42,557 nucleotides of DNA, taken from the NCBI GenBank assembly GCA_003553245.1, contig PWDX01000155.1, forward strand, positions 1 through 42,557, written 5' to 3'. Of the stretch, positions 16,864 to 24,798 are shown in pieces (the stretch's first letter is position 1; each line of letters opens with the position of its first letter). The stretch comes from Phycisphaerae bacterium (GTDB lineage Bacteria > Planctomycetota > Phycisphaerae > Sedimentisphaerales > Anaerobacaceae). The translations under genes were made by a program, and so were the position numbers. The notes below the pieces were generated by a model. The model saw nothing but the letters and a program-made list of their open reading frames with translations, was not told the origin of the DNA and did not search any database.

Positions 16864-17388
16864 CTATTTTTCGAATGGGTCGAAATCTTCTGGCATTCCG
16901 CCGCTGTCGCCGAGTTCGGCCTGTTCGAGGATTGCGTCCAGGTCGTCTGTTTCTGCGTTAGCTGTTTCGGTTTCTTTCGGCTGTTTTGAAGTTTGGTCAA
17001 CAGCAACGCCAAATGTGTCGTGCTGCTTCTCAGCGGCGGAGGCGGCTTTTAGGGATTTTGCGTATTTTTCGGCAATTTCAATGAGGTTTTCGGGCTGGTT
17101 GTTTACCTGGCAAATGAATGTCAGCGGGCCTATCTGGAGCGCATCGCCGGGGCCGAGCTCCGTCTTGCGAATTTCCTGATTGTTTACCAGAGTTCCGTTT
17201 CTGGAGCCGAGGTCTCGGACCTCTAAGACTCCATCATCGATATTTAACTGACAATGTCTTCTTGAAACGCTGCGGAGTGGTATCTGGAGATCACAGCATT
17301 TCCGCCTTCCTACGACTGTTACCTCGCTTGGCAATTCGAACGGCCTGTAAGAGCCATCGTTCTTAAGTAAAACGAGCTTTATCTCCAT
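16864..17388 (-). CDS. FHA-domain protein
   Basis: 174 residues. An FHA domain (about residues 20-95) shows the phosphothreonine-binding pattern: VVGRRKCCDLQI, then SVSRRHCQL, then DLGSRNGTLVN. The rest is an acidic, probably unstructured tail rich in Glu, Asp and Ala. FHA domains read threonine phosphorylation by Ser/Thr kinases; no such kinase is in this window. The ATG at 17388 has AAAGGAGG just upstream, the strongest ribosome site seen here. The promoter is at 17417-17445. Confidence 0.9.
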   Translation of the reverse strand: MEIKLVLLKNDGSYRPFELPSEVTVVGRRKCCDLQIPLRSVSRRHCQLNIDDGVLEVRDLGSRNGTLVNNQEIRKTELGPGDALQIGPLTFICQVNNQPENLIEIAEKYAKSLKAASAAEKQHDTFGVAVDQTSKQPKETETANAETDDLDAILEQAELGDSGGMPEDFDPFEK

Positions 17389-17416
17389 ATTAGCCTCCTT
17401 TATTTATACTAATGCT

Positions 17417-17445
17417 ATTCTACGGTTTTTCGCATTAAATGGCAA
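17417..17445 (-). promoter_or_regulatory. Promoter of the FHA gene
   Basis: On the minus strand TTGCCA (17440-17445) and TAGAAT (17417-17422) are 17 bases apart. It is divergent from the thrS promoter, about 70 bases away. Confidence 0.6.
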
Positions 17446-17515
17446 GTATAAATGTTTACAAGGGCAAAAGATAGTTTTTATTGCGGTTTTGGTAATATTT
17501 CGCGGCGGCGCATTC

Positions 17516-17543
17516 TTGACATTTGGGTCAGAACCGCTATATT
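17516..17543 (+). promoter_or_regulatory. Promoter of thrS
   Basis: A perfect TTGACA (17516-17521) and TATATT (17538-17543) are separated by 16 bases. The leader to the thrS ATG is only about 40 bases, so there is no room for a T-box. Confidence 0.7.
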
Positions 17544-17590
17544 AGTTGTTCATTAAAAAGTTATTCTAATGGTTTTATACAAGAGTTTTT

Positions 17591-19510
17591 ATGGCAAAAG
17601 TAACTCTGCCTGACGGCAGTATATTGAATATTGAAGATGGAAAATCAGCTTGTGATGTGGCTGAACAAATTGGGCCTGGGCTTGCCAAATCCGCCCTTGC
17701 GGCCAGAATAGATGGAAAAATGACCGATCTTAGCACTGCGATCTGGGGACAAGCGGAGTTGGAGATAATCACCCCCAGTAGTCCGACAGGGCTTGAAACA
17801 ATGCGGCATAGTTGCGCGCATATCATGGCAGAGGCTATTTGCACGCTTTGGCCCGAAACTCAGCTTGTTTACGGGCCTACTGTGGAGGATGGTTTTTATT
17901 ACGACATTGACCTAGATGAGCCTATCCGGCCTGAAGATTTTGAGAAAATCGAAGCGAAAATGCGGGAGATTGTGCGTGCTGATAAGCCAATCAGGCGAAA
18001 GGAAATGTCTCGTGAAGAGGCTTTAAAGCATGTCGCGGGTAATAAGTATAAGGTGGATAACATTCGCAGAGCTGACAGTGAAGTAATCAGCTTTTATTAT
18101 CATAATAATGGAGGATTTGAGGATTTATGCACCGGTCCCCATATTCCCAGCACTGGCAAGTGCGGCGAATTCAAGATAATGAGCGTGGCCGGTGCTTACT
18201 GGCATGGAGATCCGACACAGAAAATGCTCCAGCGGGTTTATGGTACGGTCTGGCCTACCAAAAAAGAGCTGAAAAAGTATCTTAACAGGCTGGAAGAGGC
18301 CAAAAAACGCGATCATCGAGTAATCGGCAAGCAGCTTGATTTGTTCAGCTTTCATGAGGAAGGGCCGGGATTCGCGTTTATGCATCCGGCTGGGATGGTT
18401 ATCTGGAACGAGATTGTTGATTACTGGCAGAAAGTTCATCGCAGATACGATTATTCGCAGATAAAGACGCCGATAATGCTCAATGAGCGACTCTGGCATC
18501 AGTCTGGACACTGGGAAAACTATAAAGAGAATATGTATTTTACCGATGTTGATGAGGCGACTTACGCGATTAAGCCGATGAATTGTCCGGGAGGGTGTTT
18601 GATATTTAACAGCCGACGGCATTCTTATCGCGAACTGCCTATGCGGGTGGCTGAACTTGGCCTGGTGCATCGTCATGAGGCTTCCGGCGTGATGCATGGA
18701 CTGTTCAGGGTAAGGCAGTTTACACAGGATGACGCTCATATTTTCTGTAAGTCGTCACAGATTGAAGACGAGGTAATGGGCGTTATAGATCTGACTTTTC
18801 AGATGTACAGGACATTCGGTTTTGAGGATTTCCATGTTGAGCTTTCGACCAAGCCGGAAAAGCACATAGGTTCTGATGAAATATGGGAGACCGCGACAAA
18901 TGCTCTTGAGCAGGCTCTTAAACACAAGGGCATAGAATATCAGATAAATGACGGTGACGGGGCATTTTATGGACCTAAAATTGATTTTCACATAAAGGAA
19001 GTTCTTAATCGGTCGTGGCAGTTGGGCACGATTCAGCTTGATTTTTCTATGCCGCAGCGTTTTGATTTGAAGTATGTTGATTCGGACAATACCGAGAAAA
19101 CGCCGGTTATGATTCACCGTGCCATACTCGGTTCGTTCGAGCGGTTTATGGGTATATTGATCGAGCATTACGGCGGGGCATTTCCGCTGTGGCTTGCACC
19201 GGAACAAGTTCGTGTTTTGCCTATCAGCGAGAAGACGAATGATTACGCCCGTGAAATTGAGTCCAGGCTTAAAAAGGCTGATATAAGGGCTACTGCGGAT
19301 GTTTCGGATGAAAAAATCGGCGCTAAAATTGCTAAGGCTCACGAAAACAAACTGCCGTATATGCTGGTTGTTGGGCCTAAAGAGCGTGAGCAAAATGCCG
19401 TTAATGTTCGAATTCGGGGTGTAAAAGAGACCAAGACAGTCAGTCTGTCGGAATTTTTTGAAACCGCAGGCAAAAAAGTTAGTGACAAAACACAGGATTT
19501 ACTCTTTTAA
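17591..19510 (+). CDS. thrS: Threonyl-tRNA synthetase
   Basis: 639 residues, full length. It charges tRNA(Thr). Domains in order are: TGS (1-62, MAKVTLPDGS), the N2 editing domain with RHSCAHIMAEAI, the class II catalytic core, and the anticodon-binding domain from about residue 540. The zinc ligands can be placed in MNCPGGC, DDAHIFC and PVMIHRAILGS. Motif 2 is RVAELGLVHRHE, and motif 3 is around HRAILGSFERFMGILIEH. It is followed by infC, a common bacterial neighbourhood. Confidence 0.97.
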   Translation: MAKVTLPDGSILNIEDGKSACDVAEQIGPGLAKSALAARIDGKMTDLSTAIWGQAELEIITPSSPTGLETMRHSCAHIMAEAICTLWPETQLVYGPTVEDGFYYDIDLDEPIRPEDFEKIEAKMREIVRADKPIRRKEMSREEALKHVAGNKYKVDNIRRADSEVISFYYHNNGGFEDLCTGPHIPSTGKCGEFKIMSVAGAYWHGDPTQKMLQRVYGTVWPTKKELKKYLNRLEEAKKRDHRVIGKQLDLFSFHEEGPGFAFMHPAGMVIWNEIVDYWQKVHRRYDYSQIKTPIMLNERLWHQSGHWENYKENMYFTDVDEATYAIKPMNCPGGCLIFNSRRHSYRELPMRVAELGLVHRHEASGVMHGLFRVRQFTQDDAHIFCKSSQIEDEVMGVIDLTFQMYRTFGFEDFHVELSTKPEKHIGSDEIWETATNALEQALKHKGIEYQINDGDGAFYGPKIDFHIKEVLNRSWQLGTIQLDFSMPQRFDLKYVDSDNTEKTPVMIHRAILGSFERFMGILIEHYGGAFPLWLAPEQVRVLPISEKTNDYAREIESRLKKADIRATADVSDEKIGAKIAKAHENKLPYMLVVGPKEREQNAVNVRIRGVKETKTVSLSEFFETAGKKVSDKTQDLLF

Positions 19511-19578
19511 TATAGACATCAGTATTAAGTAAGGCTGGGAAGTAAATGTCCATGCCGAATAATCGCAGACAGTGAATA

Positions 19579-19607
19579 TTGTAAAGACTTCACAAGTCTG
19601 ACATATT
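19579..19607 (+). promoter_or_regulatory. Possible infC promoter with inverted repeat in its spacer
   Basis: TTGTAA (19579-19584) and CATATT (19602-19607) are 17 bases apart. Between them AGACTT-CAC-AAGTCT (19585-19599) is a perfect 6-bp inverted repeat. It may be an operator, or a weak attenuator hairpin in a thrS-infC transcript, since it is followed by TATTTT. Both promoter hexamers match consensus at only 4 of 6 positions. Confidence 0.3.
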
Positions 19608-19632
19608 TTCCAGAAAGGCAAGGTGGTTTAGA

Positions 19633-20148
19633 ATCGCAAAATCGAGTTTACGAGTTAACAGAGATATCCGGTCAGATAAGGTGCGCCTTATCGGCAGCCG
19701 GGGTGAGCAAATAGGAGTGGTGGATCGCAATGAGGCGTTAAATATGGCTGCGGACGAAGGGCTTGATCTTGTGGAGGTATCACCCAACGCCGAGCCGCCG
19801 GTCTGTAAAATAATGGATTACGGCAAGTACCTGTATCAGAAAAAAAGGAAGGTACGCCAGAGCAGCCAGAAACAGGCAACAACGCAGATGAAAGAGCTCA
19901 GGTTTCGCCCGGAAACCGATCCTCACGACCTTGAAATAAAGGTTAATAAGGCACGTAAATTCCTTGAAAAAGGCAATCGTGTTCAGTTTACGGTATTTTT
20001 CCGCGGAAGACAGATGATGCATAGGGATCAGGGTTATGAGGCGCTAGAAAGCGTTACAGAAGCCCTTGACGATATTGCGAAAGTAGAAAGAGAGCCTAAA
20101 TTCAGTGGTAAGAGGCTGACTATGGTGGTTGCGCCTATCAAGGCCTAA
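19633..20148 (+). CDS. infC: Translation initiation factor IF-3 (AUC start codon)
   Basis: 171 residues. It binds the 30S subunit, keeps it free of 50S and checks start codon pairing. No ATG, GTG or TTG gives the full protein. The conserved N-terminus (AKSSLRVNRDIRSDKVRLIG) is only recovered by starting at ATC, 19633. AGGTGG lies six bases upstream (19621-19626). IF-3 genes of other bacteria use AUU, AUC or AUA, which lets the factor repress its own translation. A first GTG at 19681 would cut off part of the N-domain. C-terminal landmarks are KELRFRPETDPHDLEIKV and GKRLTMVVAPIKA. rpmI and rplT, which usually follow infC, are absent here. Confidence 0.93.
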   Translation: MAKSSLRVNRDIRSDKVRLIGSRGEQIGVVDRNEALNMAADEGLDLVEVSPNAEPPVCKIMDYGKYLYQKKRKVRQSSQKQATTQMKELRFRPETDPHDLEIKVNKARKFLEKGNRVQFTVFFRGRQMMHRDQGYEALESVTEALDDIAKVEREPKFSGKRLTMVVAPIKA

Positions 20149-20276
20149 TGGGTTGTTAAAAATGGGTAACGGCAAAACCTGACTTTCTTATGTCTAAACA
20201 ATTCTAAATGGCTTTTATCCGGCTGATTGAGTGAGAGAGTAATTGGCATTAAAATCGAACAGTTACGCCTGGGAAA

Positions 20277-20285
20277 TGGTATAAT
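20277..20285 (+). promoter_or_regulatory. Extended -10 promoter of hflX
   Basis: TGG-TATAAT, a perfect -10 box (20280-20285) with the TGn extension. No convincing -35 box was seen at the right distance. hflX starts about 40 bases downstream. This suggests hflX is transcribed separately from infC. Confidence 0.5.
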
Positions 20286-20326
20286 AAGGGTAAAGTGAAC
20301 TTTTATTCTGGAGGCATATTTTAATT

Positions 20327-21655
20327 TTGGAAAAGTTTCGCGAGACCCTTAAGGTCAAAACAGAGAGGGCGATACTGGTTGCTGCACAGCTTAAAAGCGG
20401 TTGGTCGGGTGATGATTTGGAAGAATTGACTGCGTTGGCACGCTCAGCAGGAGCGATTGTGGTTGACCGGTTTCAGCAGAAGATTCATAGGCCAAATCCG
20501 TCTTATTATATAGGCAAGGGCAAGGCAGAACAGCTCAGTCAGCGAGTCAAGCGTTTCGATGCTGATGTAATAATATTTGATAATGATCTAACGCCTGCAC
20601 AAATAAAGGCTCTCGAAGAGGTGGTAGGGGCCAAAGTTCTGGATCGCAGCGAGTTGATACTTGATATTTTTGCAGGCATGGCTCGAACCAAACAAGCCAA
20701 ACTGCAGGTGGAGCTTGCTCAGCTTGAATATACCTACCCGCGTCTTACTCGTATGTGGACCCACCTCGATAGTGTGGCTGGTGCCGGTGGCGGAACAGGA
20801 GCGGGTGTTGTCGGCGGTATAGGCACACGCGGCCCTGGCGAAAAACAGCTCGAGGTTGACCGTCGGCTGGTAAATACCAGGATTACCGAGCTTAAGCGGG
20901 AGCTTGCCGTTATCGATAAGCGCAAGGTCAGCGAAATAGAAAGCAGGAAGAATCAGTTCAAAATTTGTCTGGTGGGCTACACCAATAGCGGCAAAAGTAC
21001 ACTTCTAAATACTCTTACCGAGGCTCGAGTGAGGACCGAGGACAGGCTGTTTGCCACGCTTGATACGCGTACTAAAAGGTGGAATCTTGGCGGAGGGGCG
21101 GATGTACTGTTAAGTGATACCGTGGGGTTTGTCAGCAATCTGCCTCACCAGCTTGTCGAGTCATTCAAGGCGACGCTGGAAGAGGCGGTGAATGCCGATT
21201 TGTTGTTGCATGTGGTTGATATAGCGAATCCTGAAGCGGCTGAACAGGTCGAAAGCGTTAAAAAAGTGCTTGATGAAATAGGCTGTGCAGATAAACCTGT
21301 TCTAACGATTTTAAATAAGGTTGACGCGGTTGTTGATATGCAGCAGCTTGAGATGATGCAGACCGTCGATGATTCTGCGATTTGTGTGTCGGCGCGAACA
21401 GGTTTCGGACTGGAGCAGCTTCGCGATGTGGTACTTGCGAGATATCGCGGCTCGGAATTGCTGCTGGCTGTTACCAGCGATGTAGGTAACGGTAAATTGC
21501 AGAGTTTCTTGCGCGCACAGGGAAACATTATTGACGAGCAATACGATTCTGACAGCGTATGTATTCGTACACGGCTGGGCAGCAACCAGTTGGCACAGCT
21601 AAAGAGTCTTCGCCCTGATAAGCTTGAAATACTCCAGGGGCAGACTGAGTGTTGA
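20327..21655 (+). CDS. hflX: Ribosome-associated GTPase HflX
   Basis: 442 residues. HflX is a GTPase that splits stalled or heat-damaged ribosomes. The N-terminal HflX domain shows NPSYYIGKGKAEQL and the glycine-rich linker GAGGGTGAGVVGGIGTRGPG. The G motifs are GYTNSGKST (G1), DTVGFVSNLP (G3) and NKVD (G4). Length is normal. The start is TTG at 20327, with GGAGG 12 bases upstream, which is a little far. An ATG start was not found. Confidence 0.94.
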   Translation: MEKFRETLKVKTERAILVAAQLKSGWSGDDLEELTALARSAGAIVVDRFQQKIHRPNPSYYIGKGKAEQLSQRVKRFDADVIIFDNDLTPAQIKALEEVVGAKVLDRSELILDIFAGMARTKQAKLQVELAQLEYTYPRLTRMWTHLDSVAGAGGGTGAGVVGGIGTRGPGEKQLEVDRRLVNTRITELKRELAVIDKRKVSEIESRKNQFKICLVGYTNSGKSTLLNTLTEARVRTEDRLFATLDTRTKRWNLGGGADVLLSDTVGFVSNLPHQLVESFKATLEEAVNADLLLHVVDIANPEAAEQVESVKKVLDEIGCADKPVLTILNKVDAVVDMQQLEMMQTVDDSAICVSARTGFGLEQLRDVVLARYRGSELLLAVTSDVGNGKLQSFLRAQGNIIDEQYDSDSVCIRTRLGSNQLAQLKSLRPDKLEILQGQTEC

Positions 21656-21680
21656 CATTTTGCCGATGTGCTGGTTAAAT
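21652..21680 (+). promoter_or_regulatory. Promoter of gpsA, overlapping the hflX stop
   Basis: A perfect TTGACA (21652-21657) overlaps the hflX stop codon. TTAAAT (21675-21680) is 17 bases further on. A palindrome at 21683-21705 follows directly, where a repressor could sit. Confidence 0.5.
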
Positions 21681-21682
21681 AT

Positions 21683-21705
21683 CGGTTTAACGATGTTGTT
21701 AACCG
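21683..21705. repeat. Palindrome between hflX and gpsA
   Basis: CGGTT (21683-21687) and AACCG (21701-21705) are inverted. Overlapping them, TTAAC-N6-GTTAA (21687-21702) is a second inverted pair. It could be an operator just downstream of the gpsA promoter. There is no U tract, so it is not a normal terminator. Confidence 0.35.
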
Positions 21706-21726
21706 GCTTTAACGTATGCTCAAGGG

Positions 21727-22722
21727 ATGTTCAAAAAAATCGCGATTATCGGCAACGGGGGGATGGGAACTGCCCTGTCTATAATACTCTCCTACAATAA
21801 GCTTTCTGTTGTGATGTGGAGTCATGATGTGGATGAGCTCTCTCAAATGCGCAAGGCGGGGGAAAATGAAAAATATCTGCGAGGCTATAAGCTTCCTGAT
21901 GACCTGCAATTGCAAGGCGATGATAGTAAAATATTCACTGATGTGGATATGATTATTTCGGCAGTACCTTGCCAATATACTCGGGGTGTGTGGCAGAGGC
22001 TAAAGCAGTATTATCCTGCGTGGATACCTGTAGTATCAGTGACCAAAGGTATCGAGAATAAGACACTTCTTCGCACTTCGCAGATATTGGATGAAGTACT
22101 TGGCGGGTATGTTCCGGTTTGTGCGTTGTCAGGTCCGACTATAGCGGATGAGCTTGCTTGTAAGCTTCCGGCGACGGCTTGTGCGTCCAGTTGTGATAAG
22201 CAGCTTGCTAAGAAGGTTCAGCATGCGGTTTCGGTGCCGTGGTTTCGCGTTTATACCAATACTGATCTGGTTGGTGTTGAGCTGGCTGGTGCGACAAAAA
22301 ATGTCATAGCCATAGCGGCAGGTATTATTGACGGATGCGGGTTGGGTGATAATGCAAAAGCTGCTCTGGTTAGTCGGGGGTTGGCAGAGATAAGCCGGCT
22401 CGGTGTGGCGATGGGAGCTGAGGCTCGGACTTTTTACGGCTTGGCCGGGCTCGGTGATCTGGTAACGACCTGTATCAGCCCGCACGGACGGAATCGTTCT
22501 TTCGGCCAGCGAATCGGCAGCGGACAAAGTGCTGCCGAAGCTGCATCTGCGACCTGCTCAGTAGTGGAGGGGGCCAGCACATGCGAGTCGGTGATTGCTC
22601 TTGCCGAGCGGTATAATGTGGAAATGCCGATAGCAAAAGCCGTTTATCAGGTGATATTCGAGGATAAACCTGTCGAGGATGCAATAAAAGACCTTATGCT
22701 CCGTCGTCTAAAGGCCGAATAA
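21727..22722 (+). CDS. gpsA: Glycerol-3-phosphate dehydrogenase [NAD(P)+]
   Basis: 331 residues. It reduces dihydroxyacetone phosphate to sn-glycerol 3-phosphate for phospholipid synthesis in the cytosol. The Rossmann motif is IIGNGGMGTALS. The catalytic lysine region is GATKNVIAIAAGIIDG, and further conserved segments are SVTKGIE and ALSGPTIADE. It is full length, with an ATG start at 21727. Confidence 0.95.
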   Translation: MFKKIAIIGNGGMGTALSIILSYNKLSVVMWSHDVDELSQMRKAGENEKYLRGYKLPDDLQLQGDDSKIFTDVDMIISAVPCQYTRGVWQRLKQYYPAWIPVVSVTKGIENKTLLRTSQILDEVLGGYVPVCALSGPTIADELACKLPATACASSCDKQLAKKVQHAVSVPWFRVYTNTDLVGVELAGATKNVIAIAAGIIDGCGLGDNAKAALVSRGLAEISRLGVAMGAEARTFYGLAGLGDLVTTCISPHGRNRSFGQRIGSGQSAAEAASATCSVVEGASTCESVIALAERYNVEMPIAKAVYQVIFEDKPVEDAIKDLMLRRLKAE

Positions 22723-22802
22723 CGACGCCGGTTTAACCTGTAATGCCGTCAAAAGCAGCTCTATTGGATTTATGTTTCCGGTTTTGAACACATGAGGGTA
22801 AT

Positions 22803-23252
22803 ATGTCATACAGTCAACAGTTAAAGCGGCCGCCTAAAGTTTCTACGGCGGTAAAATTACTTTACACTGGTCTTGGTGTAGGAATAATAAGAGCAATCAT
22901 TGAGATATTGTTCTACAGGGAAAAGATTCCAGCAGGCTTTGTTCTGATGGTGTCGTTTTTTATGTGGATATTTATGGGTCTGATTATATATCGGATCAGC
23001 ACAGGGCATAACTGGGCGCGTATTACATTTCTTGTCCTATTCACTTTGGGATCGCTTTCATATATACAGACCATTTTTTTACGGCTAAATGATGAACCAA
23101 TCTTGGTTCTAATAGGCCTGGTAGCAGTTGTTATTGAAGCCATAGCACTGTTGCTTTTGTTTCAGAGAAATTCTTCTCTGTGGTTTATGGCGATGAAAGA
23201 TTATAGATCCACCAGTCTGGATAACTGTTTGTCTCATCGGGACGCTATTTGA
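22803..23252 (+). CDS. Small four-helix membrane protein of unknown function
   Basis: 149 residues. Four hydrophobic segments are visible at about residues 16-35, 47-65, 76-95 and 101-118. The N-terminus PPKVSTAVKLLY and the segment GHNWARITFLVLFTLG resemble a widespread family of short inner-membrane proteins without a known function. The C-terminal 25 residues (after WFMAMKDY) do not match that family's usual short end. A different frame continues with protein-like composition to about 23350 (see findings), so the 3' end may have suffered a small frameshift. Confidence 0.65.
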   Translation: MSYSQQLKRPPKVSTAVKLLYTGLGVGIIRAIIEILFYREKIPAGFVLMVSFFMWIFMGLIIYRISTGHNWARITFLVLFTLGSLSYIQTIFLRLNDEPILVLIGLVAVVIEAIALLLLFQRNSSLWFMAMKDYRSTSLDNCLSHRDAI

Positions 23253-23776
23253 CTTTCCTGAATTTAAGCCTGAAAAAATGGTCGGTCAATACGAGGTGGA
23301 TGAAACAGAAAACATTGCCGTTTTCAGAATCGCTGTCGGATGCCTGGGCTAATATCATCAGGATTAACTGTTGCAACTATTAATGTTGATATTGTTTTCT
23401 TTCGACTGTTTTAGCCGAGTTAACCCATTAGGCAGTTCCAGGAAGGTCTTGAAACAGTGGCTGTTGGCTTTGGCAAAGTCTTCTATTTGCTTGCAGTCCT
23501 CTGGCCGCAAATGACAGCACAAACCGTTATGACCATTTTGCAAGGCCTTGCCCTTTAAGAGGAGAATCCAGGATAATATAGCATGCCGCAAGCTACCTAT
23601 TTTAACATTTTTGCTTTTTCTCAACAACCTCCAATTTTCATGCTATTGCCCTGGCTTTTTGGGTTATTTTTGCAAAAATACAGCAAATTTCTGCTACAAA
23701 AGAGTTTTTTGTCGGAAGTTGCAATAAACAAACGAAGAAATGCGTCTGAAAGAGTAAAAGAAGAAAGAATAAACGA
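23253..23776. other. 524-base gap before the ECF cassette
   Basis: No convincing gene. The first 100 bases continue a +1 frame of protein-like composition ending at a TAA near 23352. An 87-codon frame on the minus strand (23364-23627) has no recognised homology and no good ribosome site. The last 150 bases are AT-rich and must contain the promoter of the sigma gene. GGAAGTT (23714-23720) and GTCT (23744-23747) resemble ECF promoter elements but are 23 bases apart, too far for the normal spacing. Confidence 0.4.
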
Positions 23777-24316
23777 ATGCCCCGGAACAGCCTGGAAGAA
23801 ATATTAGAAGGATGCAAGACCGGCGATTCCGGCAGCTACAGGGAGTTACTGAATTTATACGGAAAACGATGTTATTCGTATTTTTACCGTTTAACAGGCG
23901 ATAGTCATTTAAGCGAAGACCTTCTGGGACAGCTCTTTATAAAACTGGTAAAGAAAATCGGTACTTTCAGGGGAGATAATTTTGACGCTTGGCTTTTTAC
24001 TATTGCTTCAAACATCTTTAGGGATTATTTGAGGGCTAAACAACGCCGGCAGGATGCGTTGGATGGAAGTGTCGAAAGAGCTCGATATGAATCAACACAA
24101 AGCTTTGACGAACACCCTCAAAGCGACAGGTTGCAGGTAGAAATGGAAAAACTTGATGCCGACACGAGAGAACTGATTGTTATGCGATTTTACGGGCAAT
24201 TGAGTTTCAAGGAGATGGCACGCATCCGGGGCGAGCCCCTTGGAACGACACTATCGAAATTGCACCGCGGCCTCGCCAAGCTAAAAGAATTAATGGAACA
24301 AAATGAAAATGAATAG
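23777..24316 (+). CDS. ECF-type RNA polymerase sigma factor
   Basis: 179 residues. The sigma2 domain (about 15-85) has LYGKRCYSYFYRLTGD, SEDLLGQLFIKLVK and FDAWLFTIASNIFRDYLR. The sigma4 domain (about 120-175) has TRELIVMRFYGQLSFKEMA and GTTLSKLHRGLAKLKEL. There is no sigma3 or extra C-terminal domain. The ATG at 23777 has only a weak purine-rich ribosome site. The following gene overlaps by 14 bases, which points to tight coupling and to a role for that gene in controlling this sigma factor. The target promoters are unknown. Confidence 0.9.
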   Translation: MPRNSLEEILEGCKTGDSGSYRELLNLYGKRCYSYFYRLTGDSHLSEDLLGQLFIKLVKKIGTFRGDNFDAWLFTIASNIFRDYLRAKQRRQDALDGSVERARYESTQSFDEHPQSDRLQVEMEKLDADTRELIVMRFYGQLSFKEMARIRGEPLGTTLSKLHRGLAKLKELMEQNENE

Positions 24317-24794
24317 TAACAATTACAACGAGTATAAACAGGCCGAAGAACTGCTCGGTAAACAGCAGGCCGATGAATTATTTGAAAATATGAGCGATAC
24401 TCAGCGGATTTTCGATGCTTCATCGCAGGGGCCAACAGAGAAATGCCAGGCCGACATTCTCGCGACAGTTGAGCAAGCTCTTAAAGCCAATACGCCTACT
24501 ACCTGGCGTACATTTGCCAAAGTAGTGGCAGTGGCAGCTATGCTCTTCCTGGCTGTCTTATTTGCCGATAGACTATTGACCTCAAAAGTCCCGGACAGCG
24601 AGGATGTTGCCGATGCTGCTTCGACTGATATTATGCAAACACTATCAACAGCCGTGGTACAGGCTGAACTTGATGAAATTGAAATGATGTTGCTGGGGAC
24701 GGGTTCTTCAAGCATTTATAATTATGAAGAAAGCCAACTGGCAACTATCGAACGAGAGATATTAACTTTGGATGATGATTTTTGGAAAGGGTAG
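24303..24794 (+). CDS. One-TM protein in anti-sigma position
   Basis: 163 residues. A cytosolic N-terminal part (1-70) is followed by one membrane segment (about 75-92, KVVAVAAMLFLAVLFADRLL) and an acidic outer part (93-163). It overlaps the sigma gene by 14 bases and has the topology of a membrane anti-sigma factor. The N-domain lacks the HxxxCxxC zinc motif of ZAS proteins, and no sequence match to a known anti-sigma domain was seen. The role is therefore inferred from position and topology only. A second ATG at 24309 is an equally possible start. Confidence 0.6.
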   Translation: MKMNSNNYNEYKQAEELLGKQQADELFENMSDTQRIFDASSQGPTEKCQADILATVEQALKANTPTTWRTFAKVVAVAAMLFLAVLFADRLLTSKVPDSEDVADAASTDIMQTLSTAVVQAELDEIEMMLLGTGSSSIYNYEESQLATIEREILTLDDDFWKG

Positions 24795-24798
24795 AAAA

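Noticed and set aside
17544-17590. T-box leader before thrS
   Set aside because: The leader from the strong promoter is only about 40 bases, too short for a T-box.
23364-23627. Minus-strand 87-codon frame before the ECF cassette
   Set aside because: Composition is not absurd, but there is no ribosome site, promoter or recognised homology. A database search showing orthologues would revive it.
23714-23747. Autoregulated ECF promoter (GGAAGTT and GTCT)
   Set aside because: The spacing of 23 bases is well beyond the usual 15-17 for ECF promoters.
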